Notes: generated by a model from the letters alone, not told the origin. A DNA stretch of 64,000 nucleotides from Ophthalmolycus amberensis (GCA_024529925.1 JAFEUB010000068.1:326001-390000), one strand, 5' to 3'; counted from the stretch's first letter, positions 1 through 12,415 are shown. Program-made: numbers and translations.

Positions 1-660
1 TTTTTCATCAAAGTAAGCCAATTTCTGCCCTTCATTTTTTGTATATGCACAAAATGACAGACACATGACAGACAGTTACATCAGTTGTTAAAAGTTTGTG
101 ACTGAACAAATGAGGCCAGCTTGTAAAACCAGAGTAGTTATGTTGGTGTGTTGTACTGTGACAGGACGGAGGTGGCTCCTACCAAAGCTGCATGCCTTTC
201 TTTTTGGTATTCACTGCATATTTAATTGGCAGAGTCATTTTCCTTGAACTCAAAGGTAAGCGTAAACATTTAACTATTATGTACAAATAGGGTTGGGGTT
301 ATATACAAAAGTATATACGGTATATGAAAATAAAAAACAATAAACTGCATACTGTTTATCTGTTACCACAGCATTGGTATTACATCATAGTTTGCATTCG
401 GAAGAGTTTGTACTCTAGGTTAGGGTTAGACAATACTGGGAGAGAAAAAGGGAATATTTGACTCAGTGTTAAGTTCACCTCTATTTGTGTCTATCTGCCA
501 TTTGATCTGGGTCTGGCGTGCTACACAGAGGTCAGAGTGCTCTGCAGTCTCTAAAATCTTAACTTGCAAATTGATTACAGCTTGGATCTCTTATGTATTC
601 ACTCATAGCGTGGTTTCTGATAAATTGTCATGAAGAAAGTCCTGGAAAGTACATATTTTG
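1..660. other. no gene recognised
   Basis: AT-rich non-coding sequence. I see no credible exon, RNA gene or classified repeat. Confidence 0.5.
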
Positions 661-667
661 AAATGGT

Positions 668-689
668 AGTAGATAGATAGATAGATAGA
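668..689. repeat. (TAGA)n microsatellite, LINE tail
   Basis: About 5.5 units of a tetranucleotide directly abut the 3' end of the adjoining LINE fragment, so they are probably its tail rather than an independent microsatellite. Confidence 0.7.
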
Positions 690-1611
690 CTTTACTTCAG
701 ACTCGGGGTCCATACAGACAGATACATAAAAAGACAGACACAAACAATAAAAGTACATAGGCCTAGCAATGCCTTACAAAGAGACAGCTGTACCAATGTC
801 GCCACAGCTGGGACTGGTAGCGTGTGGTACTAAACCTTATGTTGGTTAAAACAAGTATGATCCCATTTACAGAGTCATTCAGTCTACAGATGAATTTGTA
901 CATGAAATTTCTTAAAACAGTTTGGAAAGTGTTGACTCGTGCAGCCACAAACATTTCACTAGCACTACTCCATCTCGGTCTCTTTAAAAGTATTCTCATG
1001 GCGTCATTGTACGCTACTTGAAGTCTCTGTAAACTCTTTTTTTTGTAGTTTGACCACAAGTGTGCAGTGTAGAGTACAATATGCTCTGAACAGAGACATC
1101 TTCACTCCATCCGTACACAGACCAAACTTGCGTGAGAGACTGTTTGCTTGTGCATACATCATACGACATTGCCTGGAAATGTCGTTGTCATCAGTCATGT
1201 GTTCTGTTAAAAAATGACCAAGATATTTTACTTCATTACAGACACCAAGATTATTGTCAGACAATTTGAAGTCAGGGAAGTTTAGACATTTGTCCTCTTT
1301 AGTTCGACAGATCAGGATAGCACTCTTACTGGCGTTGTATTGATGTCATGTTCCACACCATACACAGTACATATAGTGAGTAGCTGCTGAAGACCAGCGC
1401 TAGATGGACTAAAGATCACCAGATCATCTGCATACATGATGTGATTAACCAGAGTATTTCCAATCATGCACCCAGTATTACAGGCTTTCAGTTGCTTGGA
1501 CAGATCATCAATATACAGATTAAACAGAATTGGGAACAAAATTCCCCCTTGTCGGACACCATTGCTAACCCCAAATGGGGCTGACACACTTTTACCCCAT
1601 TTTACTTGCAT
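668..1611 (-). mobile_element. 3' part of a non-LTR (LINE) retrotransposon
   Basis: Three open segments in successive frames on the minus strand (1611-1312, 1264-1004, 1059-763) read like the C-terminal half of a LINE reverse transcriptase. The first has the GVRQGG and YADD catalytic motifs. The second has a KYLGHF thumb-type motif. The third has a basic, tryptophan-rich C-terminus (YNDAMR, RWSSASEMF). The frame changes show the copy is dead. The 3' end runs into a (TCTA)n tract at 689-668, a common LINE 3' tail. The 5' part, with the endonuclease, is absent. The class is CR1/L2/Rex-like in appearance; the exact family is unresolved. Confidence 0.75.
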
Positions 1612-1692
1612 ACTCTGGTGCGCATACCAGTAGTAGTTGGGGGTATGACAGTTTTGGCACTTTTAGCCAGTGATATCTCACAGGGATTGGGC

Positions 1693-1736
<44 letters not shown>
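1693..1736. repeat. (CA)n microsatellite
   Basis: About 22 uninterrupted CA dinucleotides. Open frames across it are repeat artefacts. Confidence 0.95.
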
Positions 1737-1739
<3 letters not shown>

Positions 1740-2189
1740 GGAAAGCAAAAGAGAGGGTGTGAAAAAGATGGAGAGAGAGAGAGCAGACTGGTCATAGATG
1801 GCTTTTGGCTACAGCAGCCGTCTCCCCAGGGTTTGGTTTGGCTAACAAGCAGCAGCATATGGACTCCTCAGATCGAGCAGAGACAACACAGAGACTGCAA
1901 GAATACTACCAGACATGTGTATATTAATGTTTACAAAGGTTGGCAACCACTCCATTCATGCATACAGACAGAAGGACAGAAAGAAATCTAGATGCACAAA
2001 AACATGCAAAGGTCTGGTGGGAATGACATTCCTGCTCTCTGGCTGTCTTTTATGTATGTGATATTATAGCAGTGGGAATGACTGAAGGCCTGAGCATCTG
2101 TGAGGACTGCAGCAAGTTTGTGGTGTGTGTGTGCGCTGTGTTTGTGTGCCCCCCCCTCCCGTCGGCTGGTGTGGTCACGCACACTCGGT

Positions 2190-2276
2190 GACGTCGCTAT
2201 CATCATCATCCTCACCACATAGCCTCTAGTCTGTTTACAGGGTCACTCCGCTAAACGGAGACATTTACTGCAGTAG
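2190..2276 (+). other. scoc: probable 5' non-coding exon of scoc
   Basis: A consensus donor (cagtag/gtgagt) lies at 2276/2277, about 1.2 kb upstream of the scoc coding exons. No credible coding sequence precedes it. The left boundary is arbitrary because no transcription start can be seen. The flanking sequence is CpG-containing and carries GCTAGC/GTTAGC-rich runs frequent in fish promoters. Inference from splice signal and position only. Confidence 0.45.
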
Positions 2277-3534
2277 GTGAGTCTAAATGCCGGCATGTGT
2301 TTTGTGTAAAATTAAATTTGAGTAGCTAAATCACAGCTAGCCTTTCCATTAGCAGTTTGAAGCTAATGCTAGCTAGCAGCAGCAGTTAGCGGTAGCATAA
2401 CTCTGGGTGTTGTCCGGTTATTAAATGTATTTATCAAAGAGTCCCCTCTGAATGTCAGACGAGTTCATTTTGGTTGGTTTTGGCGAGTAACTGACTTCGC
2501 CTTGGGTGTTGAAGTAGTTGCTCAGTTGGTGTAGCTGGCCAGACCGCTGACATCAGTTAGCTTAGCGACATAGCTAGTAAAGGTACACGCGTCCATTATC
2601 AGACACGTCCTGATAATGATGAAGCTAACGTTTACTGGCTGTCATGTAACTGTGGCTCTGAATGGGCGATGTGATAACGTTGTTGTTGTTTTTTTTCACG
2701 AACGATTGACTGTAATTTTGCCGCTGGTAGTAGCCAGTAACAGACAGTAGCCAGTATGTAGCATCACCACATCATCTCACACCCAGTTTACTGACAGTAA
2801 ACATAGAAGCAACCATGTTTAGCAACGCATAGCATGTTTAGCTAGCAAATCCAAGCTAAGCAGTATTGTTTTAGTGCTCCTGTTCAAAGTGAATACGGAT
2901 GTAGTTTACATATAAAGTCAAGGATGCTTCCTTTGTTTTTATAGCGGAGGTAGGCCACCTTGCATGAAACAAAGGTCTCATCTGCTAACATAGTAAAACA
3001 ATAAACCTTTACGAAATGATAAATTGAAAAAGAAAAGGGTGCCATTTCACACAACAAATGCTCTTTGTTTAATGTGACTATGTTTAGGCCATCATTTACT
3101 AACTTAAATGATCACAGGACAAGGTGGATCTAGGTCTGGGTGGCTTACCACCTTGATGAGTTCATGAAGGAGCTCGGCGCAATATTAGGCTAACTTACTA
3201 AAAAATATATAGTTTATTTATTTCCCTCTTTTCAAGGCAACTTTTCGATTTATAAGATGAACGTGAACACACTTAGTTCCTCTTACCACCTTGACTAAAC
3301 AGTTTCCCAGGGAAGCCCTGGTCCCCTGGTAATTGGTGTTATTCATATGAACAGGGAAGTAGATAATAGCAGGAGTCTCTGCCAGCATTTGAAATACGGT
3401 ATTCATCATGCTAGAACCTCCTATTATCAGATGTATGACTGCTTCATGGAGCTTACAGTGTCTGTTCTTGTTCTTTTACAGTGGACAGTGGATCTGCAGC
3501 CCTGTATACTAAACAGGAGAACGAGCCTTTCATC

Positions 3535-4192
3535 ATGAACTGCGATGTAGATGGTGCGTCTGCATACACGCAGCTTTGTGAAACACTATTATGTCCGATA
3601 ATGGAATAATGAGATAATATGTTTCAAGTGCATGTGAATAGCATCAGCGTTTGTATCTATTGCAGGAGACATGGAGAACCAGGTGGAGATGGCGGAGAAG
3701 ACGAGGTTAATAAATCAAGTTTTGGAACTTCAGCACACGCTAGAAGGTAACACACACACAACTTTATCTCCTCTCCTACACTCTCCCTCCATCTCCTTTT
3801 CACATTCACAAAAAATATGAAAATAATGGGAAATATATCTGTAACATGAATTCAAGATAGTGAATTTAGTTGTTGAATCTGATAACTCTGAGTTACATAG
3901 AGTAACTTGATGGCCATAATAGTTTCACTAGGCTAAATGTCACCAACCAGATGTCTGTTGTTATAAAAAACATGTTATCCAGCACAGCTGTGGACTGTCG
4001 GAACTTAAAACGTAAGCTGAGTAGACCATGGACTTTGTCTTTGTTCCAGACCTGTCAGCGCGGGTTGACGCAGTCAAGGAGGAGAACCTGAAGTTAAAAT
4101 CTGAGAACCAAGTCCTCGGGCAGTACATTGAGAACCTCATGTCTGCCTCCAGCGTCTTCCAGACCACCGACACCAAGAGCAAACGGAAGTGA
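3535..4192 (+). CDS. scoc: short coiled-coil protein SCOC
   Basis: Three coding exons, 3535-3553, 3666-3746 and 4050-4192, with GT/AG borders in phase. They total 243 nt and encode 80 residues, against 82 for the short human isoform. From about residue 10 to the end the protein is nearly identical to vertebrate SCOC, including the leucine-rich coiled coil (LINQVLELQHTLEDLSARVD) and the C-terminus FQTTDTKSKRK. SCOC is a small Golgi-associated coiled-coil protein that binds ARL1 and FEZ1 and modulates starvation-induced autophagy (family knowledge). The ATG at 3535 is the first in frame and follows a splice acceptor near 3480. The gene is tail-to-tail with clgn, the same neighbour as in human. 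No damage is seen. Confidence 0.95.
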
Positions 4193-4835
4193 GGTACCCT
4201 CAGAAAAACACAGTCCCAGGCCAGCAGCTGGGAGAGGGAACCCACCACTGAGATATGGAGAGGGGTTTGTTTTCTCAGCTGACCTGGGTTTCTCTAACCA
4301 TTACAGCTCACTTACCCGAGTCGAAACTAACTATTTAATTATCAAAAACATAAACTGACTTTGTCACATGTCCCGCTGACTTAGAAATAATGAATTTAAT
4401 GTTAGTTTGACCCAGGTCTGTTTTGCAGCAGCTCCCTCTCCACACTACGGAATCAGACTATGTATATGAAGTGGTTAAGGGTAATTTGTACCGTGAGTTT
4501 CTTCTTAATGCGCTCTGTCAAAGTAGTATCTGTAAAATAATTCTTAGTTCTGCTTTACCTCCTTGGTTTTGTGTTTGAGGACAATTCAGATTTTCCCAAC
4601 TTTCTGATAGTGTTCCTGTCTCAAACGTAAGTGGGTGAAAACAAATCAAAAATATTACAAATACTGGTTGACTATAAAACTCATTTCAACACTGGTTTAT
4701 TTCTTGTTGTAAAATATTTTCTACATCAGCTGGATCTGAGGTTTTCGGTAGGTCTTGGATGTCATGTCTACCGGTATATGGAACATGACTGTATTCTGCC
4801 ATTTAAAAGCAGTCAAACTGAACAGTATTACTGAG

Positions 4836-4841
4836 AATAAA
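4836..4841 (+). promoter_or_regulatory. scoc: scoc proximal poly(A) signal
   Basis: AATAAA about 640 nt downstream of the scoc stop codon. This is one of two plausible signals; the other is at 5858. Confidence 0.5.
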
Positions 4842-5857
4842 ATGTACTTGGATTGCATGTATGAGTTCTTGTTAATTTGCAAGTGTAGTATATCTATGAA
4901 ATGTCATTAAATCAAGTCACTAACTTACAGACTGTAACGCTTCTGAGAACTTTTTAACAATAGAAGGTGGATACTAGATAGGTACCATTGAGAGCTTGGC
5001 AACAATGCAAGTAAAATCAGAGAAACTAAAAGTTATGTAGACTTCATAAAAGTGTAAATCTTAACTTATCAATGTTTTATTGCAAGTGGTTCCATTTTTT
5101 TTTTTTTATCACAATTACACACGATTTTCATTTTGCACTTCAAAGTATTTGTAACCCTTTCAGTTGATCATGTCATGAATGAGGGTTATGGCCCAGACTG
5201 TAATGTAAGAGAGACAAAGGAAATGGACATAAATGCAGCCGGGCTGACTCAGACAAACCCTGCATTATTACATTGTGTGTCCTCATCCTGTTAGGGGGGG
5301 GACGGGACTAAATGGGCCAGATGAGTCAAAAGACATGAGGAGGAGGGGGGGAAGAAAGGGATGCTTTCCCCTTTAACTGCAAGCAGTAAAGAGGCCTTGA
5401 GTGCTATTGATCTATCCGGCCAGGCCTGGAGTACACCACCTGCTAGAGGGGTTCGACTGTAACATGTGCTGATGTACTCGGTGTGCAGCAGAGTGGAGGG
5501 TGTGTCTTCCAACACTTCTGCTGCATCAGGTACAAAAAGAAAGAGGGTGTAAAGAGATGAAGTCATGTAATCTCAACACATTTGCATTCCCTTTAAATGC
5601 ATCTAGTTCAATAATGTCTGGAAAGCAGTAATTCATGTGTAAACATCAAGTGACTGGTGCTGTTTGAAAGGGGTGAAGTTATTATGGGAGGCTATAAACA
5701 CTGTATATGATGTAATTTATTGGTTATTTTTAACAGGTGTACAGTATTTCTTCAATTTCTGTCTGGCTATGAATATGCCCTACCTACACACGCCCTGGTA
5801 CCAACTGTCTTGTGTGTAGACACCCTGCACCTTTGCCTTTAAACTGTTTTTTGTTTT

Positions 5858-5863
5858 AATAAA
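5858..5863 (+). promoter_or_regulatory. scoc: scoc distal poly(A) signal
   Basis: AATAAA about 1.67 kb after the scoc stop codon, followed by a T/GT-rich stretch. Its use would give a long 3' UTR ending about 110 bp from the opposing clgn poly(A) signal. Confidence 0.5.
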
Positions 5864-5973
5864 AACCTAAGATCACTCCTTTCTCTGGGTCTTTTGTCAA
5901 CTAATCCTACATTAACTTTCAGGAGAGCAACAGAAAGTGTTGATATATATATATAGTTTTTGTATTAAATAGT

Positions 5974-5979
5974 TTTATT
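5974..5979 (-). promoter_or_regulatory. clgn: clgn poly(A) signal
   Basis: AATAAA on the minus strand, about 770 nt after the clgn stop codon. The interval from 6750 down to here has no other feature and is best read as clgn 3' UTR. Confidence 0.5.
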
Positions 5980-6750
5980 TTCAAGAGCAATGTACAATTT
6001 GCGAACAAATGTAAACAGGGATTCCTGCCAGAATCTGGCAAGAACATGATCTACAAAAGCTTGAGACAATAATATAAAACAAATAAGTTATCATCAATGT
6101 TTTTCCCAGGCAATAATCTTGGATCTGAACTCCAGCTAGTCTAGATACTCTGGGAAAGCGCTGCTGTGTACTGACTGAATGAGACGTGTTTTCGGTAGGT
6201 TTAATATCCAGCGGTTTGCTGCAGAAACCTACGAACCTTGTCTTATTGACAACGGATTGCCAAGGCATTCAGTGTTTGGATCAGACCTAGACCTTTGAAA
6301 CAGACCTAGGTTCAGAATAAGCACATCAGTGGCATGTCGTATTTAAGAAAACTGCCTCAACAGGAACTGGTGGAAGAGGTGGGCCTTTTCAGGATGACAG
6401 GCATTGGTGACAGCAACGGCTTAGAGGAGAGAAGAACGACGAAGAAAGCACGGAAGCTCAGGATGGAGGAAGAAAAACATCTAAATGCACAGAATCTCCG
6501 GGGGATTGATTCATCTGATCGTTCAATGAGCAGGCAGAGAGGAGGAGACGAGACGAGGGATGCAGGATGTGGTTTGGGAGACTGCGGCCCTGTGATGGGT
6601 GTAGCCGAGGGGGTGACTGCAGGCTACCGGGTGGTTGGGAGGAAATGCATGCTGCTCTGCTCAGAGGGCGGAGCAGCAGCTGAAACGGCCCTTTCCACCT
6701 CCTCCGCATTTAGGGGAGAAAGGAGACGGCAGGCGTGGGGGTTCACCTCT

Positions 6751-9086
6751 TCAGTCTTTCCGTACCCTCCTCTTTCTCACAGCTTGTTTGTGGCTCTCTT
6801 CAGCGACGTCTCCTCCCTCCTTCGACTGGGGGCCACAATCGGAATGAAAGAAAGACAAAGAAAAAAAGGCAGATTTAATGGATGAGATACAAAACATCCC
6901 TCTTGCATTTTTCACATGACCAACATGTTAACAAATCCAAGTGTAGAGTTCGCCCCATGTTACAGGGTGTCTAGACTTTGTATCAAGTCAAATCAAACTG
7001 ATCTAATTAAATTAAAGGCCTTTTAAATGCCAAGTAGAGTGAAATACATGATCACTCTCAGAAAAAGAGCCGAGCACATTTCACACAAGGGCAAGGACAC
7101 AGTGTCCGAGACGTGAGATAGTCTCAGTGTATTGTCTGCAGGCCACAAGAGACTGGCTCACCATGTGTGTGTGTGAGTGTGCGCATATGATAAAAGAAAG
7201 TGGGGCATTTATAGGTCCATGAGGTGCTTTGCACCTTGTATCAGTACACCAAATGGCAACATTTTAGCTAACTTTTTAAACATAATGTATTCAAGGCCAT
7301 GAGTATGGTTAATGAAATCCAAGGACCTGGTTCTAGGTATTAATTCCGAGCATGTGCATGAACCCCCAGATCTCTACCAACACCATCAGCTCATGTTGCT
7401 CTGCAGGTAAGAATAACTCACGACACCCACCTCCTCTTCTAATGTTCGCTCAGGAGCTTTGCTCTCCTCTTCTCCCTCCTCCTCCTCCTCCTCCTCTTCT
7501 TCTTCTTCTTCCTCCTCCTCCTCCTCCTCATCCTCTAGATTGTCACCTCCCGCATCTGCTTCATCCTCCTCCTCCTCCTCCTCTTCTGTTGCTTTTGAAG
7601 GAGACAGAGTAACGGTGATGACAGTAAGGACAAAGAAATATGAGTCTAGAACAATGTAGCAAAAGACCAATACTCTGATCAATAAAGCAACAACAGAAGA
7701 GTGTGTGTGTTTGACCCTCTAACCTGCAGCTGGAGCACCTTCTGCAGCCTCAGCTGCTTTTTCTTCCTCATCTCCTGCCGCCGCTGCCGCCGCCTCCTCT
7801 TCTTCTTCTTCATCCTCCTCTTCCTCTACATCAGCCCGGGGAGGATCCACCTTCTTGTACACGTAGTCGTCATCTGATTTCTGTGACGCAAACAGGAGAT
7901 GGGATCACAGTCTGGTTTAGAGGGGGTCTGCTGGAGTGCGTCGCATAAATTGAGGATGGGAAACGCGCAATAAATAAATCCCTCATTAGGTTCACAGTAC
8001 CTTTGGCCAGCAGAAGAGCACACCCAGTCCAACAGGCAGGCCAACTGTCAGTATGTAAATCACCCATAGCCACGGCCGTTCCTCTGCTGCGATCATCAGC
8101 TGAGCGAAAATCCCTGGCTGGTGGGATCGAGGCGCGAAAGACAAGAGCAAGAGCAAAGAGTGAGCCTCTCTCACACAGATACTGACAGTAAATTATATGC
8201 ACAAAGTGACAATGTAAGTGTCTGTGAGGGTGCTGCTCCTTACAAAAACATCACACTGACCTCGTTAGCGCTGGCCACCAGTTTCTTCAGCCCCCAGCTG
8301 TCGGAGGCCCAGCGGTCAGCCACCTCCTTGTGCGAGGTGATAATGAAGTTGTCAAAGTAGATATCAGCGGTCATGGACCACAGCTCCAAGCCCACAGCCT
8401 TGAAAGGTGTCATCCTGAACGGCTGCAGGTCCTCAAAATAATCCGGGTTATTGATCTTGTGCGGCTTCCAGACTCCCTGGGGACAAGAATGTAGAGGGAA
8501 AACAATTATGGTGGCTTCAGCTGGTGCACAAACATACAGTCTCCAACAGGACAGGTCAGAGGTGTTACAAGTAATACAGAGAGTGAACTGGCAGAGTGCT
8601 GTAGCGTGCACCTCATTATTTGTGCTCTACAAAAAAAAAGAAGAAGCTAGGAACAGTTCCTAAAAGAGAAATTAAAAAGAACTCCAAAAAGCCCAAAACA
8701 CCTGGTTTAGTTAACGCTATAGTCACCTGATAGTTGGGATTGTCCACCAGAGGGGCTTTCCACTTGCCCTTGTACTGAGGGTTGTTGATCTGTGGACGCT
8801 TCCACTCCCCACAGCCGGGGGCCGTCTCACAGGCTGGGTTAGGAATCTGCGGGGCTTCCCACTCTCCATCCATCTCCTCGTCCCTGCACACAGAGAAGAG
8901 CGGTCAAGCATGATCGTTCATCATTCAAACTGCCGGGTGTGGGTTTGTTTGGTGACCATGTTCATTTTACCAGTCTTCTGGTTTCTCAGCGTTGGGGTCG
9001 GAGACAAACTCTGGTTCTTCGTCCAGCCAGTCCTCTGGTTTCAAAGCGTCAGGGTCTTCAATCTGTGCTGCAGCATCTTCGTCCCT

Positions 9087-9158
<72 letters not shown>

Positions 9159-11451
9159 ATTGATGACTAGGTCCAATCTGCAACAGGATCTATACTGTCT
9201 ACTAGTATGTGGCTTGCAGTCACCAGTCATCGGGCTTGGCAGCCTCGGGGTCAGGCATCCTGGCCCTCTCGTCCCAGTCCTCCGGCTTAGAGTCATGTGG
9301 GTCGTCTATCTCTTTGGGTGGGTTGACTGGTGGCACCACGTCGTGCAGCAGGCTGCCGCGGCTCACGCTGGACTGGTCTATGAACATCTCGTAGCTGTTG
9401 TCTGGGTTCAGGACTAACAACGGGGGAAACATGTGAGCAAAATGAGAAATGTACATTTTATAAAAAAAGGCAGAGATAGGTATTAAGCTATTACATTTCA
9501 GACAGATGTAAAAACATATATATTCTCCTGTACCCAGAGTGTAGAGGTGAGTCTTCTTGTCAGTGTAGAACTTCTTGAGGTCGACATCAGCCCTCTTGGC
9601 ATGCTTCTCCTCTGTGTCTTTGTTCAGAGGATTCTGGTGGCGGAAGATAAAGTGCAGCTTGTAGTCCTCGCCACACTTGTCTGGTCCGAACATGAGGGAG
9701 TACGATGTACGGTCGTGGAATTGCTCCTTAAGTGAAGAAAAAAAAGTTTATTTTAAAAGAGTGTACACAAGACAGAGGAGGAATGCTCTGAAGGTTTTGG
9801 ATTCAGTTCAAGGTATCTTCAGTATTTGCTTCAATGTAAGATGCTTTTGATAGACGTGCCCATCAAATGGCCTGTGTACATTAAAACATTACACATAAAC
9901 AGAGCCAGGGAGAATGACGACATGTATACCAACCAGATTGAGATTGCCAGTGTCTGAAAGCAGTTTGATGTAGGCTCCACCACAGTCGATGCCATCCTGG
10001 AAATTCACCTCATACCTGCAACCAGAACACAACAAAACAACTTAACAAGTCGCATTATTTCACATGGTTTAGTAAACTTGAAAATGCAAATAAGAAGATT
10101 TAAGTCACACACTTATCCATCCACGAAACACTGTAGCTCATGGAGAAAAAAGTCCACTTGCATGAACTAAAAAAAGGAGTGTTTTCACGTGTGTGTGTGT
10201 GTGTGTGTGTGTTTGAACTCACTGTACGACCAGAGGTTCATCCTGGAAGACAAAGGGTTTGTTCAGCATTGCGGAGATGGCGTGGTGTTTGGCCCGGGAC
10301 TTGAGCACCAGACCCTGGTCTCCTGGAACTTTGTTCTCCTTCAGCTGCTCCACAGCCCACTTCCCTACAGACAGAGAGACATTCAACGTTTATTATCACG
10401 GTGTGGTCGCAGAGTCTCTGCTTGAGGCGGCTTTAGTGTCGTCTACATTAAAGTCCAACTGAGGTGTTGGACCTCATATCACAGCAATGACGCTGCAAAG
10501 TGTTATCCAGTAGTGATGGTTGCCCAAAGAAAAATAAGACTAAATGTCTTTATTTACATCAGGGGTGCCCAATACGTCGATCGCGATCGACCGGTCGATC
10601 GCGGAGGTAGTGCAGGTAGATCGCATGCCATTCAAAAAATTGTTTATGTCCTCATGGCATTTGACACTTGATTTTCTAACACACGGGTCACCACGTATGT
10701 GCAGTCAACCGCGCGAGCTACTGCTAATTAGTTAGCCTTCCAATTTATTTCTACAAAAGAAGCTAAAGCTGCAGCGCCATGATTTGGGAAACGTCCAAAA
10801 CCTGGCGTCAGAACTGGAGACTCAGCGGAAGGCGTGTGCGTAACTTGACAGTGCGCGCTACACAGAGCAGATTGACAAGTGTCTGTCAGAGTTTGACAAA
10901 CGCTTTCCAGACTTTGCTTTACTCGAGCCAGTTACTACACTTATTTGCTGCACATTTCGGGAAGATATTGAGGTTGATTCACTCGCATCAAAAATGTCAA
11001 CGCTGTTTCACCTGAACTCGTCTGGAGTGGAGGATGAGATTTTGACACTGCAAGCTGACATTCAGCTGAAGTCCAGGGCTCATAGACAGTTTTCTCACAG
11101 AGGAAAAGTCCCCAAACATGAGGAAATGTGATACCTTCTTGACTGCATTATTCGGCTCTACTCATTTATGTGAGTCAGCCTTTTCCCACATGAAGAACAT
11201 TAAGTCCAAACACCGTTCCACCATCACCGATGATCATTTGAAGTCTGCTTGAGGCGGGCTACCAGCAGCTACTGTCCGGACTATGCAACTCTGGCCAATC
11301 CCATTCAGTGCAAGTCATCAGAGTAAGGTAATGACCACAAATGTACAGAATTGTATTGTGCCATAAGGGTTCATGCAGTTATGCAAGGTACGCCAACATA
11401 TATTGTAAATATAAAGTATACTCAGTATATATATATATATACACACACCAA

Positions 11452-11486
<35 letters not shown>

Positions 11487-12415
11487 TAGATATTCAGCAT
11501 TTTTAATGTAGGTAGATCATTTTGACGTGGTCATTTTAAAAGTAGCTCGCAAGCCGAAAAAGTGTGGGCACCCCTGATTTACATCATACATGTGAACAGT
11601 GAGTCTGTGCGAAGTGAAGATAAAAACAGCTAGTTGTGCCTCTCTACAAGCTCTCGTACGCACACATTTAGATAAGCCAAGAGGGCGGGAAGAAAAAGGA
11701 ACAAACCGTCATATTTGGCGATGTCGTCATCTGCATCCCCCTTCACTGTCTTTGAGAGCTGCCAACTATGGAGATGAACATCACAAAACCCTCAGCTTCC
11801 ACACAACAACATGTGAACACACTACAGCCACTGATTGTGTAAGTTTATCTGGGGTCGGCGGCTCATCTATCCGAGCAGGAATTAAACATTTACGCTGTAT
11901 TTTTAGCCACCCTTGGGGGTAAATTTGTCAGGCTCTACCTTTCCAGAGAGCCGTCATCAAACGTCTCTGCAAAGTACACATCTCCAGTCGGGACGGGAGT
12001 CTTGTATGTTACCTGCGGAACAAAAAAAACATAAATTAGAAGTTATTTTACAGGCCACGTTCCCCTAATCCAAAAAAGCCGTGACACACTTCAACATCAC
12101 AAATGAGCTTTACTTAACCTATGAACCATTTCTGACCTGGAAGGAGACATTTGCATCCATTTCAGCCTTCCCAGCCTTCCCACTTGCTGTGCCGTCTGTC
12201 TCATCCAAGAGGTTTTCATCCATCACCGTCGCTTCCTCCTCCTCCTCCTCCACCTCCTCTGCCATCAGAACCTTTAATTCCTCCTCGTCCAACCCCATAT
12301 CTTCATCCATGTCTGAAATATCAACGTCCAACTGCGTCTCCTGGGTCGCCACAGCCGCCACAGCCAGTGAGGACAGGAGCAGCACGCACCACATCCAACC
12401 CCTTTCCAGCTTCAT
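6751..12415 (-). CDS. clgn: calmegin (ER calnexin-family chaperone)
   Basis: Fourteen coding exons: 12415-12137, 12012-11939, 11765-11707, 10364-10223, 10015-9934, 9726-9534, 9413-9224, 9084-8971, 8883-8727, 8476-8261, 8117-8001, 7880-7724, 7591-7431 and 6825-6751. They total 2016 nt, 671 residues. Order: signal peptide and acidic stretch (1-93), lectin domain with MFGPDKCGEDYKLHFIFRH, P-domain from about 312 to 440 with four KPEDW/KPDDW-type and four GxWxxPxIxNPxY-type repeats, one membrane span (about 517-538), then a long Glu-rich cytosolic tail ending RKRRVRKD. Calnexin-family proteins bind monoglucosylated glycoproteins in the ER with calcium; calmegin is the testis-enriched paralogue needed for sperm fertility in mouse (family knowledge). 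Synteny with scoc favours clgn over canx. The ATG directly follows a splice acceptor (CCCTACAG/ATG), so upstream in-frame Met codons are intronic. Confidence 0.93.
7431..7591 (-). repeat. clgn: poly-Glu coding GAG/GAA repeat in clgn exon 13
   Basis: Nearly pure GAG/GAA triplets encode long glutamate runs in the cytosolic tail. The exon stays in phase and uses normal splice signals, so it is real coding sequence with a repeat core. Antisense poly-Ser and poly-Pro frames here are artefacts. The tract is a likely site of length polymorphism. Confidence 0.8.
9088..9155. repeat. (CA)n microsatellite at a clgn splice acceptor
   Basis: About 34 CA units on the plus strand, read as (TG)n by the clgn transcript. 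The repeat ends almost at the acceptor of exon 8 (9085/9084). Confidence 0.95.
10188..10212. repeat. (GT)n microsatellite in clgn intron 4
   Basis: Short GT-repeat tract just downstream of the exon 4 donor. Confidence 0.9.
10560..11576 (+). mobile_element. hAT DNA transposon, internally deleted, in clgn intron 3
   Basis: A 1017-bp element. Its ends are inverted (CAGGGGTGCCCA at the left, TGGGCACCCCTG at the right) and it is flanked by perfect 8-bp direct repeats ATTTACAT (10552-10559 and 11577-11584). Eight-base duplications are diagnostic of hAT transposases. Residual coding sequence near 11140-11330 (plus) resembles the C-terminal hAT dimerisation region of GTF2IRD2/ZBED-type transposases, with FGSTHLCESAFSHMKNIKSK, followed by a one-base frameshift around 11248. 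Most of the transposase is missing, so the copy is non-autonomous. An internal TA-rich tract lies at about 11425-11475. Confidence 0.9.

Noticed and set aside
6334..6885. 183-codon open frame on the plus strand
   Set aside because: It lies antisense to the last clgn exon and its 3' UTR, shows no domain and has low-complexity composition. The minus-strand clgn reading is clearly real.
7352..7659. Poly-Pro/poly-Ser plus-strand frames
   Set aside because: Antisense readings of the clgn poly-Glu exon.
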